From Ornithinibacillus xuwenensis (GTDB lineage: Bacteria > Bacillota > Bacilli > Bacillales > Amphibacillaceae): DNA of 64,000 nt. The stretch lies in contig NZ_JBDIML010000009.1 of assembly GCF_039614845.1 (NCBI RefSeq), forward strand, positions 1 to 64,000. Direction: 5' to 3'. The position numbers and the translations under genes are program-made. Shown piece by piece: positions 35,063-44,644 of the stretch; position 1 is the stretch's first letter; the number at the start of each line of letters is the position of its first letter. The notes beneath the pieces are model-generated. The model searched no databases and was not told the origin of the DNA. It saw only the letters and a list, made by a program, of their open reading frames with translations.

Positions 35063-36124
35063 ATGAGAAAGATTATGAATATGTTTTTAATTACAGGAAT
35101 ATTGGTCATTATATTTTCACTAACACCTCAGGTATTGGCACATGCAGAATCTGTTGATAATGGTAAGCTATTTGAGGTAGATATCTCCTATTTAAATATG
35201 AGAGCGGCACCAGACGATGAAGCAGAAATCGTCGGTCAATTAGTAAAAGGAAACAAACTACGAACCTTTGATGAAGAAAATGGTTGGGTAAAGACCTTCT
35301 TTGCTGGTAAACCGGTATGGGTCTTCTCGGAGCATTTAACTGCACTTGAGGAGGCAGCAACGATAGAAGAAATTGATCAGGATCCAAAAGATGAAATAGA
35401 AGCTGAAAATAAAGTAGAAAAACAATACAAAGAAAAAACAGAGGCGCAAGAAAGCGAAGCTACATCAGGTGAAACATTTTCGTTGGAGCATCCAACAGAA
35501 GGGAAAATCACGTTACCAATTGGTATGACAGAACCTAACAAAGTACAAATATCGGAGGACTCGATAACCGTAACAAAAGAACAACTGGCAGGCTATCATA
35601 TTTTAATAGATGCTGGGCATGGTGGAAAGGATTCTGGAGCAATTAGTAAGGATGTATATGAAAAGACTCTCACATTGTCAACCGCACAAAAGGTAGCTGA
35701 TCAATTAACATTAAAGGGTGCAGAAGTCGAACTTACCCGTGAGGACGATACGTTTATACCATTAGAAGATCGGGTACAACATAGTAACAATGACGAAACA
35801 GATGTGTTTATTAGTCTGCATTATGACTACTTCGAAGATCCATCGGCAAATGGTGTGACGACCTATTATCATGACCAATCAAGCCAAGAACTCGCAAAAG
35901 ACATTCAAGATTCATTAATGGGTTCTGTTTCCATGACTGATCGAGGCATCCGAAAGGCTGATTACTATGTTTTAGTAAATAATAGCAAGCCTGCATTGCT
36001 TTTAGAGCTGGGCTTTATGAGCAATCCTGATAATTTGGAGGTCATTCAAACGGAAGAATACCAGGATACCGTCGCTGAGGCTATTACTGATGGATTGCTA
36101 GAATATTTTGAGGAAGAAGAATAA
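35063..36124 (+). CDS. N-acetylmuramoyl-L-alanine amidase with SH3b domain, secreted
   Basis: Cleaves the lactyl-peptide bond of peptidoglycan. 353 residues: signal peptide (MFLITGILVIIFSLTPQVLA, cleavage near AHA), an SH3b domain (~35-93, YLNMRAAPDDEAEIVGQLVK and WVKTFFAGKPVWVFSEHL), an acidic linker (~95-180), and an Amidase_3 domain (~185-350). Zinc ligands are visible in LIDAGHGGKDSGA (His), with the acidic partner in YEKTLTL, and in VFISLHYDYF (His); the catalytic glutamate is in LLLELGFMSNPDN. Similar to CwlC/LytC-type amidases. Monocistronic, with terminator 36162-36189. Confidence 0.95.
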   Translation: MRKIMNMFLITGILVIIFSLTPQVLAHAESVDNGKLFEVDISYLNMRAAPDDEAEIVGQLVKGNKLRTFDEENGWVKTFFAGKPVWVFSEHLTALEEAATIEEIDQDPKDEIEAENKVEKQYKEKTEAQESEATSGETFSLEHPTEGKITLPIGMTEPNKVQISEDSITVTKEQLAGYHILIDAGHGGKDSGAISKDVYEKTLTLSTAQKVADQLTLKGAEVELTREDDTFIPLEDRVQHSNNDETDVFISLHYDYFEDPSANGVTTYYHDQSSQELAKDIQDSLMGSVSMTDRGIRKADYYVLVNNSKPALLLELGFMSNPDNLEVIQTEEYQDTVAEAITDGLLEYFEEEE

Positions 36125-36161
36125 CCAAGTAATCTATGAAACCCTCCCTTACAATATAAAT

Positions 36162-36189
36162 TGCCCCAGAATCAAGTGACTCTGGGGCA
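36162..36189. terminator. Bidirectional terminator between the amidase and racemase-like genes
   Basis: TGCCCCAGA / TCTGGGGCA with a 10-base loop, followed by TCTTTTATT on the plus strand; it serves both convergent genes. Confidence 0.85.
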
Positions 36190-36196
36190 TCTTTTA

Positions 36197-37312
36197 TTAA
36201 AATTCATACGCTATTTTTTCGATGCGATATTCTTCTAAGGATTCCTCATCAATTGAATACCCGATTCCAGGTTCGGTTGGGACTTTGATGATACCATCTT
36301 TTACAACAACCTCTGGGTGGATAATATCCTTTTTCCAATAGCGGGATGATCCAGCCGTATCACCGGGTAGGATGAAATTGGATAATGTTGAAATCGCAAC
36401 ATTGTGTGCACGACCTACTCCTGCCTCAAGCATACCGCCACACCATACAGCTATTCCATGTTCCTGACAGTAATCATGAATTCGCTTCGCTTCCGTCAGC
36501 CCACCAACACGACCTATTTTGATGTTCATGATTTTACAGCTACCAAGCTCAACTGCTTTCTCGGCATCGTAAAAGGAATGGATGCTTTCATCCAAACAAA
36601 TCGGAGTTTCAATCCTTGCTTGTAGCTTGGCATGGTCAATGATGTCATGGTGCTGAAGTGGCTGTTCAATCATAAGCAAATTGAAGTCATCTAGTTGGCG
36701 CAGTAATTCTGTATCCTTTAACGTATAAGCTGAGTTCGCATCTACCATTATTGGCGTTTGTGGAAAATGCTTACGAACCTCTCGTAAAACGTCAACATCA
36801 TAACCAGGCTTTATTTTAAGCTTTACACGCTTATAGCCTTCTTCCACAAAATACGAAATCTTCTCGAGTAGCAGTTTGACCGTTGGCTGTATTCCAATAC
36901 TAATTCCAACATCAATTTCAGTTTTTTCTCCACCAAGTGCCTTAGCCAATGGAATTCCTTCCCGCTTCGCATAAAGATCCCAAATAGCACCTTCTATTGC
37001 TGCTTTCGCCATATTATTTCCACGAATCATTGAAAATAACGGAAATACTTCATCCGGATGGTTAATTTCGGATTCCCTGAGGATTGGGATTAAGTAATTT
37101 TCTATTATTTCTTTATTAGATTGGACGGTTTCCTCCGTATACCATGGAACTGAAAAGGCTACAGTCTCGCCAAAACCTCGATTACCGTCCGTATCAACAG
37201 CTTCTATAATATAGAATTCCTTATCTTGCATCGTTCCAAAGCTCGTCTGAAAAGGATCCATCATGCGCATCTGTAATTTATGTAAAATAATTTTTTGAAA
37301 CGAAATTGCCAT
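36197..37312 (-). CDS. N-acylamino acid racemase / o-succinylbenzoate synthase-like enzyme
   Basis: 371 residues of the MenC/NSAR branch of the enolase superfamily. Catalytic KxK in RVKLKIKPGYD, metal ligands D in MVDANSAYTL, E in MIEQPLQHHD and D in ICLDESIHSF, the second lysine in IMNIKIGRVGG, and the C-terminal GGMLEAGVGRAHN. These features match the Firmicute NSAR/OSBS group, whose members racemise N-succinyl or N-acyl amino acids, make o-succinylbenzoate, or both. No men genes are here, and an M20 deacylase lies just upstream in the same direction, which favours N-acylamino acid racemase function. Confidence 0.85.
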   Translation of the reverse strand: MAISFQKIILHKLQMRMMDPFQTSFGTMQDKEFYIIEAVDTDGNRGFGETVAFSVPWYTEETVQSNKEIIENYLIPILRESEINHPDEVFPLFSMIRGNNMAKAAIEGAIWDLYAKREGIPLAKALGGEKTEIDVGISIGIQPTVKLLLEKISYFVEEGYKRVKLKIKPGYDVDVLREVRKHFPQTPIMVDANSAYTLKDTELLRQLDDFNLLMIEQPLQHHDIIDHAKLQARIETPICLDESIHSFYDAEKAVELGSCKIMNIKIGRVGGLTEAKRIHDYCQEHGIAVWCGGMLEAGVGRAHNVAISTLSNFILPGDTAGSSRYWKKDIIHPEVVVKDGIIKVPTEPGIGYSIDEESLEEYRIEKIAYEF

Positions 37313-37509
37313 ACCCTAACCTAGCTCCCCTCATTATTTTCAAAGCAATAATAACTGACAGCTTCACTTCCGATACTAAAAGCCGATCATTTTTTCTTAA
37401 GTGGAATAGGAGTTAGAGGAGATTGCCAGACGATTTCTCGTCTTACTGCATATGCCGTATTCACGTAGACATGAAATATCGCGAATTTCAATCTCCAATA
37501 AAAATCCCC

Positions 37510-38664
37510 TTATCCTTGGTATTCCGCTATTGTTTTTTTCACTGCTTTCACTAAGATTTCGACACTTGTTTCGATTGCATCATGATTGAACGACATTTTC
37601 GGATGATGTAGACCTGGCTCTAGGTCACACCCTATTGCAAGCATTGTCGCCTTTATCGATGGTCTTTTAATCGTATAAAAGTGAAAATCGTCTCCGCCTG
37701 TCGTGGTAACAATTGGTGCCAAATGCTCCGCTCCGACAGTGTCTTCAATCGCTTTTTTCATGAGTTGGCTAGCCTCTTCATTTAGTACTGCTGCAGCAAC
37801 ATTCGTACCTATCTCCAATTCGATCTTCACGTCATGATAAGTTGAAAGCATCCTTGCAATCCGCTCAATTTTCTCCATTAATTCTTCCATTGCCTCGTTT
37901 GTCTGTGCACGCATATCGACTGAAAAGTTTGCATTACCTGGAATAATATTAGCACTTTCACCACCAGCATGAAAGCTAGTCATTTTAACTGAATGTGGAA
38001 TCATTGGATCGATATAGAGATTATTCAAATGCTGAAAGAATTCACTTCCAACCTGAATCGCATTAGCATTTAAATGCGGTCTTGCACCATGTGCATCCTC
38101 TCCAACGATAACGCCCTTAATAGTTCTTGACGCTCCATGACGAATGGCAGGAGAATACTGTCCATATTTCAGTTCCTGAATCGGTCGCAGGTGTAATCCA
38201 TAAAGAAAATCGGCATCATCCACGATACCTTTTTCTACTAAGGTTAATGCACCTTCACCTTTTTCCTCGGCGGGCTGAAATATAAAACGCAACGTCCCTT
38301 TATTTGGCAGACCTTCCTGTAGAAATGTAAACAATACCCCAAGTACAATCGTCATATGGGTATCATGACCACAAGAATGATTTGCTTTAAATTCTCCATC
38401 AACCTCTTGCCATAATGCATCGATATCTGCACGCAATGCAACAACTGGTTTTCCACTCCCAATTTCTACAACGACACCCGTAATATCATTAAATGTCCGG
38501 ATTGTACAATTGCTATTTTTTAATAATCGAACTATATATTTAGTAGTCTCATACTCCTTCCACCCAACCTCCGGGTTAGCGTGTAAGTGATTGAAAACTT
38601 CTTTTAATAATGGTTGTAAAGAACGGATTGTTGTTCCCATGATGTACTTGAGACTCCTTTCCAT
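37510..38664 (-). CDS. M20-family amidohydrolase (N-acyl amino acid deacylase)
   Basis: 384 residues, metal-dependent hydrolase of the HipO/YxeP/AbgB group. Metal-site motifs: VVALRADIDAL, NHSCGHDTHM, and QPAEEKGEGAL; the dimerisation domain spans ~175-290, and the last ligand is in GLHHPKMSFNHD. The family removes acyl groups from amino acids. The frame begins at 38664, but AAGGAG is closer to a downstream ATG at 38640, so the start is not settled. With the racemase-like gene after it (197-base gap), it could convert N-acyl-D-amino acids into free L-amino acids. Confidence 0.88.
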   Translation of the reverse strand: MERSLKYIMGTTIRSLQPLLKEVFNHLHANPEVGWKEYETTKYIVRLLKNSNCTIRTFNDITGVVVEIGSGKPVVALRADIDALWQEVDGEFKANHSCGHDTHMTIVLGVLFTFLQEGLPNKGTLRFIFQPAEEKGEGALTLVEKGIVDDADFLYGLHLRPIQELKYGQYSPAIRHGASRTIKGVIVGEDAHGARPHLNANAIQVGSEFFQHLNNLYIDPMIPHSVKMTSFHAGGESANIIPGNANFSVDMRAQTNEAMEELMEKIERIARMLSTYHDVKIELEIGTNVAAAVLNEEASQLMKKAIEDTVGAEHLAPIVTTTGGDDFHFYTIKRPSIKATMLAIGCDLEPGLHHPKMSFNHDAIETSVEILVKAVKKTIAEYQG

Positions 38665-38927
38665 AATATCCTATGCATTATTCAAGTATTATTCTATATA
38701 TCGTCCCAATTCCAATTCATATGTAATGAGAATATTTCCCTCCATTATTACTCTTGTATCAAAGCTTATGGGAAAACGAGGTCTGAGTCAATTGATGGTA
38801 GTTAATTGCCAAATTATTTCTACACTCATTCCGTAAATCTCTTTCCTTTATTAATCAGCGTCCATTCATTCTCCTGTCCATTATGATAAAATAAAGTTAG
38901 ATTAATGGGAGTATAAGGAGTATAGAA

Positions 38928-39968
38928 ATGAACATTGATGTTGAAAACTTAACAAATAATTGGAAGCGTTTCACTTTAAGCAATGATAACGGTATGATCG
39001 TTCAACTATTGAATTACGGTGGTATTATTACCAAGCTCCTCGTACCAGATAAACATGGTAAAAGGGAGAATGTCGTTTTAGGGTATAAAGATATTCAAGA
39101 TTATAAAGATGACCCTAATTTTTTTGGAGCCATCATAGGTCGTGTTGCTGGAAGAGTAGCAGGTTCCACGTTTCAGATTGAGAATTATAGCATTGAGCTA
39201 GAGGAAAACGAGGGTGTAAATCATTTGCACGGTGGTCGTAATGGGTTTCATAAAGTCATATGGGACACAGAATCATTTCAATCCCATCACCAGGTCGGCA
39301 TTTCGTTAACCTATCGAAGTCCTGATGGTGAAGGGAATTATCCAGGTAATCTGAAAACAACTATCACTTACACCTTAACAAATAAAAATCAGTTCATCAT
39401 TGATTATGCTGCGGAGACTGATAAAGAAACACCCGTAACCCTTACCAATCATTCTTATTTCAATCTAAGTGGTAATCTACGTGAATCCATCCATAACCAT
39501 TTTGTTACAATTGACAGCAGTAAGATTCTCGAATTAGCTGAAGATCTTATCCCAACTGGGAAAATGCTGAACGTTGAACATTCAGCATTTGATTTTCGTC
39601 AGGAAAGGCGTATTGGAGACGGTTTAAATGACGACTCGTCACAAAATAAAATGGTAGGAAATGGGTATGATCATTACTTTATTTTTGATAACCGAACAAA
39701 GGAAGCTGTAACGGTAAAAGAGCCAATATCCGGACGCGTGCTCACGATGGAAACAAACCAGCCTGGAATGGTTATGTATACCGCTAATAACCTAGCTAAT
39801 ACGCATGCGCTAACGGATAGGAGCTCTGAAAAATATATGGGGATTTGCTTCGAAACACAAGGCACTCCTGCCTCCTTGCATCATGACAATCTCCCTTCTA
39901 TCCTATTACGTCCAAATGAGCTCTACCAAAAACAAACTGTATTTACATTTACAACTGATCATACGTAA
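38928..39968 (+). CDS. galM: Aldose 1-epimerase (mutarotase)
   Basis: Interconverts alpha and beta anomers of aldoses. 346 residues of the GalM beta-sandwich: YGGIITKLLVPDKHGK, FFGAIIGRVAGRVAGS, NHLHGGRNGFHKVIWD, catalytic His in TNHSYFNLSG and glutamate near MGICFETQGTPASLHH. In a xylose cluster the likely substrate is xylose, giving XylA the alpha anomer. It is convergent with xylB and shares its terminator. Ribosome site AAGGAG. Confidence 0.92.
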   Translation: MNIDVENLTNNWKRFTLSNDNGMIVQLLNYGGIITKLLVPDKHGKRENVVLGYKDIQDYKDDPNFFGAIIGRVAGRVAGSTFQIENYSIELEENEGVNHLHGGRNGFHKVIWDTESFQSHHQVGISLTYRSPDGEGNYPGNLKTTITYTLTNKNQFIIDYAAETDKETPVTLTNHSYFNLSGNLRESIHNHFVTIDSSKILELAEDLIPTGKMLNVEHSAFDFRQERRIGDGLNDDSSQNKMVGNGYDHYFIFDNRTKEAVTVKEPISGRVLTMETNQPGMVMYTANNLANTHALTDRSSEKYMGICFETQGTPASLHHDNLPSILLRPNELYQKQTVFTFTTDHT

Positions 39969-39983
39969 TCATCCTTTACACAG

Positions 39984-40026
39984 AAAAAAGGCTATCCCAA
40001 TGCTAAGTTGAGATAGCCCTTTTTTT
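39984..40026. terminator. Bidirectional terminator between galM and xylB
   Basis: GGCTATC and CAA pair with TTG and GATAGCC, with an A6 tract before and T7 after. Confidence 0.88.
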
Positions 40027-40028
40027 AT

Positions 40029-41528
40029 TTACTTTCTAAATACGCGTAGTCGTTTATTGATTTGTATTGTATTGGTATATATCGCTTTATACACCTTAAA
40101 CAATTCCTGATATCGGTTGACATTTTCTTGGATTGGTATCCATGTATAATCTTCTTTTAAAAATTGGGCTGCACATGAACGTAAGGATTCAAACCAACCA
40201 CAGCCATATGCAGCAAGCATCGCTGCCCCCATTGCTGGACCTTGCTCACTATTTAATCGCATAATTTTAGCATTGAAAATATCTGCCTGCATTTGTAGCC
40301 AATCATCGTTTTTGGCTCCGCCACCAATCGATACGACCGTTTCAATCTTTTTACCATTTTGTCTAAAGATATCAAGCGATTCATTTAGTGAAAACGTAAT
40401 TCCTTCCAGTACGGCCCGAACAAAATGCTTACGATCATGTGAACGATCCATACCAATGAAGCTTGCACGGATATTCGCATCAGCATGTGGTGTTCTTTCC
40501 CCAACAATATACGGTGTAAATAGTAATCCATTGGCTCCAATTGGCACATCTCCAATATCTGCTAATAGCGTCTCAAATGATTCTCCTTGTGCAAAAACTT
40601 GTTTAAACCAACTTAAGCTATCACCTGCTGCTAGTGTTACCCCCATCGTATAATAGGCATCTGCCGCTCCATGATTAAAGTAATGGACCTTCCCCTCAAA
40701 TTCCTTGGTACCAGTTGCTTCATAGGAAAGAATTACACCTGAAGTTCCAATACTACATAAAGTTTTACCCTCTTCTAATATTCCCGAGCCAATCGCTCCA
40801 CAAGCATTATCTGCTCCACCTGCAAAAACGCTTGTAGATGGTGATAAGCCCGTAACTGTTGCTACGTGGGGTAATATACTCCCAACTTCCTCATGTGATT
40901 CAACCAATGGTGGACAAAGCTCTATGTTAATAGCTAGCAAATCACAAATTTCTTTACTCCAGGCTTTCTTACTAACGTCTAGTAATAAAGTGCCTGCCGC
41001 ATCGGAGTAATCCATATGCAGTTTCCCTGTAAGCCTATATCGTACATAGTCTTTGGGAAGAACAAATTTTGCTGCTTTATGAAACAGTTGTGGCTCATGT
41101 TGCTTTACCCAGAGAAGTTTCGGTAAGGTAAATCCCTCTAAAGCAGGGTTTTTGGTTATATCCAATAAGCGCTGTTTCCCAACTGCTTCGTAAATCTCCT
41201 GGCACTGTTCCGATGTCCGTGTATCATTCCAGAGGATTGCATTGCGTAAAACCTGATGATGTTCGTCTAGTAGCACAAGACCATGCATTTGTCCTGAAAA
41301 GCTTATACCGTCTATATCTTCCGGTCTACAGTTAGTATTCTTCAGCAGTTCTATTAAACCAGCAACAGTCTGCTCCACCCAGTTCTCAGGATTTTGTTCG
41401 GAATATCCCGTTTTTTCTTGCATAACTGGATAAGATTTAGATACTTCGCCACTAACCTCTCCGTTCTGATTAACTAATAAAATTTTCACTGCACTTGTTC
41501 CTAAGTCAATACCAATAACATACTTCAT
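40029..41528 (-). CDS. xylB: Xylulokinase
   Basis: Phosphorylates D-xylulose with ATP. 499 residues of the FGGY kinase family: VIGIDLGTSAVKILLVNQNG at the N-terminus, DGISFSGQMHGLVLLD, ILWNDTRTSEQC, and SIGGGAKNDDWLQMQADIFN. The open frame extends to 41579, but the ATG at 41528 has a perfect AAGGAGGTG six bases upstream and starts exactly at the conserved MKYVIGIDLGTS. It follows xylA by 96 bases. Confidence 0.97.
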   Translation of the reverse strand: MKYVIGIDLGTSAVKILLVNQNGEVSGEVSKSYPVMQEKTGYSEQNPENWVEQTVAGLIELLKNTNCRPEDIDGISFSGQMHGLVLLDEHHQVLRNAILWNDTRTSEQCQEIYEAVGKQRLLDITKNPALEGFTLPKLLWVKQHEPQLFHKAAKFVLPKDYVRYRLTGKLHMDYSDAAGTLLLDVSKKAWSKEICDLLAINIELCPPLVESHEEVGSILPHVATVTGLSPSTSVFAGGADNACGAIGSGILEEGKTLCSIGTSGVILSYEATGTKEFEGKVHYFNHGAADAYYTMGVTLAAGDSLSWFKQVFAQGESFETLLADIGDVPIGANGLLFTPYIVGERTPHADANIRASFIGMDRSHDRKHFVRAVLEGITFSLNESLDIFRQNGKKIETVVSIGGGAKNDDWLQMQADIFNAKIMRLNSEQGPAMGAAMLAAYGCGWFESLRSCAAQFLKEDYTWIPIQENVNRYQELFKVYKAIYTNTIQINKRLRVFRK

Positions 41529-41624
41529 GGCAGCCACCTCCTTGCAGCACTGGTAATCTAGTAACCTTCTTACAGACATATTGCGGTTAAAAATTGATGA
41601 GCATGTTTTAGAGCCTAGACATGC

Positions 41625-42947
41625 TTATTCACCAGCAAATGTCTTTAATAAGTACTGATTAATATTCGCTTTAATAAGCTCTAATCTTCCAGAATGATTC
41701 TTGATTTCTGTTAAGCCTAAAGCATATTCCTCAAGCTTATGGAAATCTGTTTTTCCTTCTACAATATCAAGCCCAATTCCTTCGTTAAAGCTGTTATAAC
41801 GATTATTTACCAATTCATCGATTACCTTATCATCAATTAATTTCTGAGCAACCTTTAGACCAACTGCAAAGCTGTCCATCCCTACTATATGAGCATGAAA
41901 TAAATCTTCAGGTGTAAAGGAACCTCGGCGCACCTTTGCATCAAAATTCAATCCACCTCGGCCAAGTCCACCATTCTTAATAATTTCATACATTGCTAGG
42001 GTAGTAGAATATAAATCGGATGGAAACTCATCCGTATCCCATCCTAATAGTGGGTGCCCTTGGTTAGCGTCTACAGAGCCTAGCATACCGTTTACACGTG
42101 CATAACGAAGCTCATGCTCAAAGGTATGACCAGCAAGTGTTGCGTGATTTGCCTCAATATTGAATTTGAAGTGATCCTGTAAATCATAATGCTGTAGGAA
42201 TGCATAGCCACTAGCTACATCGAAGTCATACTGGTGTGATGTAGGCTCCTTCGGTTTTGGTTCAATTAAGAACTGCGCATCAAAACCAATTTCTTTTGCA
42301 TAGTCGATAGCCATATGGAAGAAACGGCCTAGGTTATCTAATTCAAGCTTCATATCTGTATTGAGAAGTGTTTCGTATCCTTCACGACCACCCCAGAACA
42401 CATAGTTTTCAGCACCTAATTCCTTCCCTACTTCCAAGCCTTTTTTCACTTTTGCTGCTGCATATGCAAAAACATCCGCATTATTGGAAGATGCAGCACC
42501 ATGGACAAAGCGTGGATGGCTAAAGTTATTGACAGTATTCCAAAGTAACTTTGTCTTACTATCCTTCATGTAATCCTTAATCATCGATACAATAATATCT
42601 AAGTTCTGATTGGTTTCCTTGAGTGTACCCCCTTCTGGAGCGATATCAACATCATGAAAGCAAAAATATGGGACATCTAATTTTTCAAAGAATTCAAAGG
42701 CTGCTTCTACTCGTGCTTTAGCCAAATCAAGCCCATTGTATTTATCCCAAGGACGAATAGCCGTACCGGCGCCAAAGGGATCCGATAAATCCTCTGTTAG
42801 TGTATGCCAGTATGCGACACCAAAGCGTAAATAATCTTCCATGGTTTTACCCCCGACCACTTCTTCGGGATTGTAAAATTTAAATGCATACGGATTAGTA
42901 GATGAAGAGCCTTCATATTTAATTTTATCAATATTGAAATAGGACAT
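41625..42947 (-). CDS. xylA: Xylose isomerase
   Basis: Converts D-xylose to D-xylulose. 440 residues, class II xylose isomerase. Conserved: FCFHDVDIAPEGGTLKETN (catalytic His), NYVFWGGREGYETLLNTDM, EPKPKEPTSHQYDFDVASGY, NIEANHATLAGHTFEHEL and SVDANQGHPLLGWDTDEFP (metal site). AGGAGG precedes the ATG. Promoter TAGACA-17-TATAAT at 42976-43004 with the XylR operator across the -35 box. Confidence 0.98.
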   Translation of the reverse strand: MSYFNIDKIKYEGSSSTNPYAFKFYNPEEVVGGKTMEDYLRFGVAYWHTLTEDLSDPFGAGTAIRPWDKYNGLDLAKARVEAAFEFFEKLDVPYFCFHDVDIAPEGGTLKETNQNLDIIVSMIKDYMKDSKTKLLWNTVNNFSHPRFVHGAASSNNADVFAYAAAKVKKGLEVGKELGAENYVFWGGREGYETLLNTDMKLELDNLGRFFHMAIDYAKEIGFDAQFLIEPKPKEPTSHQYDFDVASGYAFLQHYDLQDHFKFNIEANHATLAGHTFEHELRYARVNGMLGSVDANQGHPLLGWDTDEFPSDLYSTTLAMYEIIKNGGLGRGGLNFDAKVRRGSFTPEDLFHAHIVGMDSFAVGLKVAQKLIDDKVIDELVNNRYNSFNEGIGLDIVEGKTDFHKLEEYALGLTEIKNHSGRLELIKANINQYLLKTFAGE

Positions 42948-42975
42948 GATAATACCTCCTAAGATTTATGATTAG

Positions 42976-43004
42976 ATTATAGCAATCAGTCATTAGTTTG
43001 TCTA
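42976..43004 (-). promoter_or_regulatory. xylA promoter
   Basis: Minus strand TAGACA, 17-base spacer, TATAAT, 29 bases before the xylA start. It overlaps the operator at 42993-43017. Confidence 0.7.
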
Positions 43005-43017
43005 TTGAATAAACTAA
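42993..43017. promoter_or_regulatory. XylR operator (xylA / yesL-type divergent region)
   Basis: TTAGTTTGT and AAACTAA half-sites 25 bases end to end, the form of the Bacillus xyl operator. A TTGTCT-17-TATATA box on the plus strand (42998-43026) for the divergent gene also overlaps it, so one repressor site can control both. Confidence 0.75.
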
Positions 43018-43138
43018 GTTTATATACTATATTTATATCAGTACTTACTGTAGAATATTTTATAATCCTACTAACCTACTAAAAGAGTAGATTTTGAAAT
43101 CAATGTGACTTATCTAGCTAACAAGGAGGTTCTAACAC

Positions 43139-43759
43139 ATGAATACTGCTAGCTCTCGACTTTATCATATATTGGATTGGATTACGAAGTTTGCCTATGT
43201 GAATGTATTGTGGATATTCTTCACATTAGTAGGTGGAATTCTCTTTGGCTTGTTCCCTTCTACAACCGCAATGTTTGCCATTACGAGAGATTGGTTGAGA
43301 GGAAAAACAGATATTCCTATTTTCCACTCCTACTGGTCGTATTACAAAAGAGAATTTATGAATAGTAACAAACTCGGAATTGTAATCGCTTTAATGATCG
43401 TGTTAATCGTTGTTGATTTTGCCTATATTCAATCCATTATGAATCACGATTTTCCCTGGATTGCAGTGCCACTATTTGCATCGATGCTACTATTTTTATT
43501 GTTTATGTTTTACCTATTTCCTGCCTTCGTACACTATGACATAAGCATCCTGCCGTTATTAAAAAATGCATTTTTAATCATGTTAATTAATCCGATACAT
43601 AGCTTTTTCATTCTGCTCTGTCTCGTTTCTATCTATTTTGTGATGAGATTCATTCCAGCATTATTCTTTATCTTTGGTGGAAGTGTCTATGCCTTTATTA
43701 CCATGTGGCTAGCCCTTCATGCATTTCAAAAAATTTCAAGAAAAAAAGCAGCATCCTAA
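43139..43759 (+). CDS. YesL family membrane protein (DUF624)
   Basis: 206 residues with about five membrane helices (VNVLWIFFTLVGGILFGLFP; LGIVIALMIVLIVVDFAYI; VPLFASMLLFLLFMFYLFP). The N-terminal FPSTTAMFAITRDWLRGKTD is the DUF624/YesL signature. These proteins accompany carbohydrate ABC importers in Bacillaceae; their molecular role is unknown. It is divergent from xylA under the same operator and convergent with the ABC importer genes, so it belongs to the xylose regulon. AAGGAGG ribosome site. Confidence 0.85.
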   Translation: MNTASSRLYHILDWITKFAYVNVLWIFFTLVGGILFGLFPSTTAMFAITRDWLRGKTDIPIFHSYWSYYKREFMNSNKLGIVIALMIVLIVVDFAYIQSIMNHDFPWIAVPLFASMLLFLLFMFYLFPAFVHYDISILPLLKNAFLIMLINPIHSFFILLCLVSIYFVMRFIPALFFIFGGSVYAFITMWLALHAFQKISRKKAAS

Positions 43760-43769
43760 CCTCTGACTG

Positions 43770-43797
43770 CACCTCATCCCTCCCTAGAGATGAGGTG
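43770..43797. terminator. Bidirectional terminator, yesL-type gene and ABC importer operon
   Basis: CACCTCATC / GATGAGGTG stem, 10-base loop, then ATTTTTT on the plus strand. Confidence 0.85.
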
Positions 43798-43808
43798 ATT
43801 TTTTAAGA

Positions 43809-44630
43809 CTATCCTTTCACAGCACTCGCTGAGATTCCTTCTACTACCTTGTTACTAAAGAATATAAATGCTAGTAGGATTGGCAAGACGCTAATGATCA
43901 AGGTTGCTCCAATTGCTCCCCAATCAGTCATGTACTGACCAATAAAGTTTTGAATCCCTACTGTAAGTGTCTTATACATATCAGAACTAATAAACGTATT
44001 AACAAACACAAACTCATTCCAGTTGTAAATCATATTGATAATGACAGTCGTTGACATTACTGGAGCAGTCATCGGTAAGATAATACGGAAAAACATCCGA
44101 TTAATCGAACAACCATCAATTATTGCAGCCTCTTCGATTTCGCGAGGTAATGTATAGTAAAAACCTAGTAAAATCATAATTGTAATTGGTAGATTGTACG
44201 TTGTATAGGTGATAACGATGGACCATGGATTATCAATTAGATTTACATTTAAAAACATACTAAACAAAGGAATAATCGCTGAGTGAATGGGAATCATCAA
44301 CCCAACCATAAATAATCCCAACACCAGCTTATTTAGCTTCCATTGCATCCTTGTGATCGCAAATGTCGCCATACTCGCAAATAACACCGTTAATAGAATT
44401 GCCATAGCCGTAATCCATAAGCTGTTCCAGAAATACGTTCCAATACCACTATCCCATACCTTCAAATAGTTTTCCCAACGTAATTCTGAAGGCAAAGCAA
44501 AAGGAGAGCCAGAGAATATTTCACGATTATCCTTTAGCGAGAAAAGGAATAGCCATATGATCGGAAAGATTTGAAACAACGCAACAATTCCTAAACAAAG
44601 GTATAGTATAAGATAGCCAACGCGCTTCAT
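43809..44630 (-). CDS. Carbohydrate ABC transporter permease (MalG type)
   Basis: 273 residues with six membrane helices. The cytoplasmic EAA loop reads EIEEAAIIDGCSINRMFFRI with ILPMT after it, the contact site for the ATPase. It is the second permease of a CUT1 importer, 14 bases after the first. No ATPase gene is in the operon, so a shared MsmX/MsmK-type ATPase is presumably used, as in other Bacillaceae. Likely substrate xylo-oligosaccharides, from the GH43 gene and XylR control. Confidence 0.93.
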   Translation of the reverse strand: MKRVGYLILYLCLGIVALFQIFPIIWLFLFSLKDNREIFSGSPFALPSELRWENYLKVWDSGIGTYFWNSLWITAMAILLTVLFASMATFAITRMQWKLNKLVLGLFMVGLMIPIHSAIIPLFSMFLNVNLIDNPWSIVITYTTYNLPITIMILLGFYYTLPREIEEAAIIDGCSINRMFFRIILPMTAPVMSTTVIINMIYNWNEFVFVNTFISSDMYKTLTVGIQNFIGQYMTDWGAIGATLIISVLPILLAFIFFSNKVVEGISASAVKG

Positions 44631-44644
44631 ACAGTACCCTCCTT

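Noticed and set aside
37313..37509. Possible riboswitch or small gene between the racemase-like and deacylase genes
   Set aside because: No conserved RNA landmarks, hairpin with T tract or ribosome site/start pair was seen.
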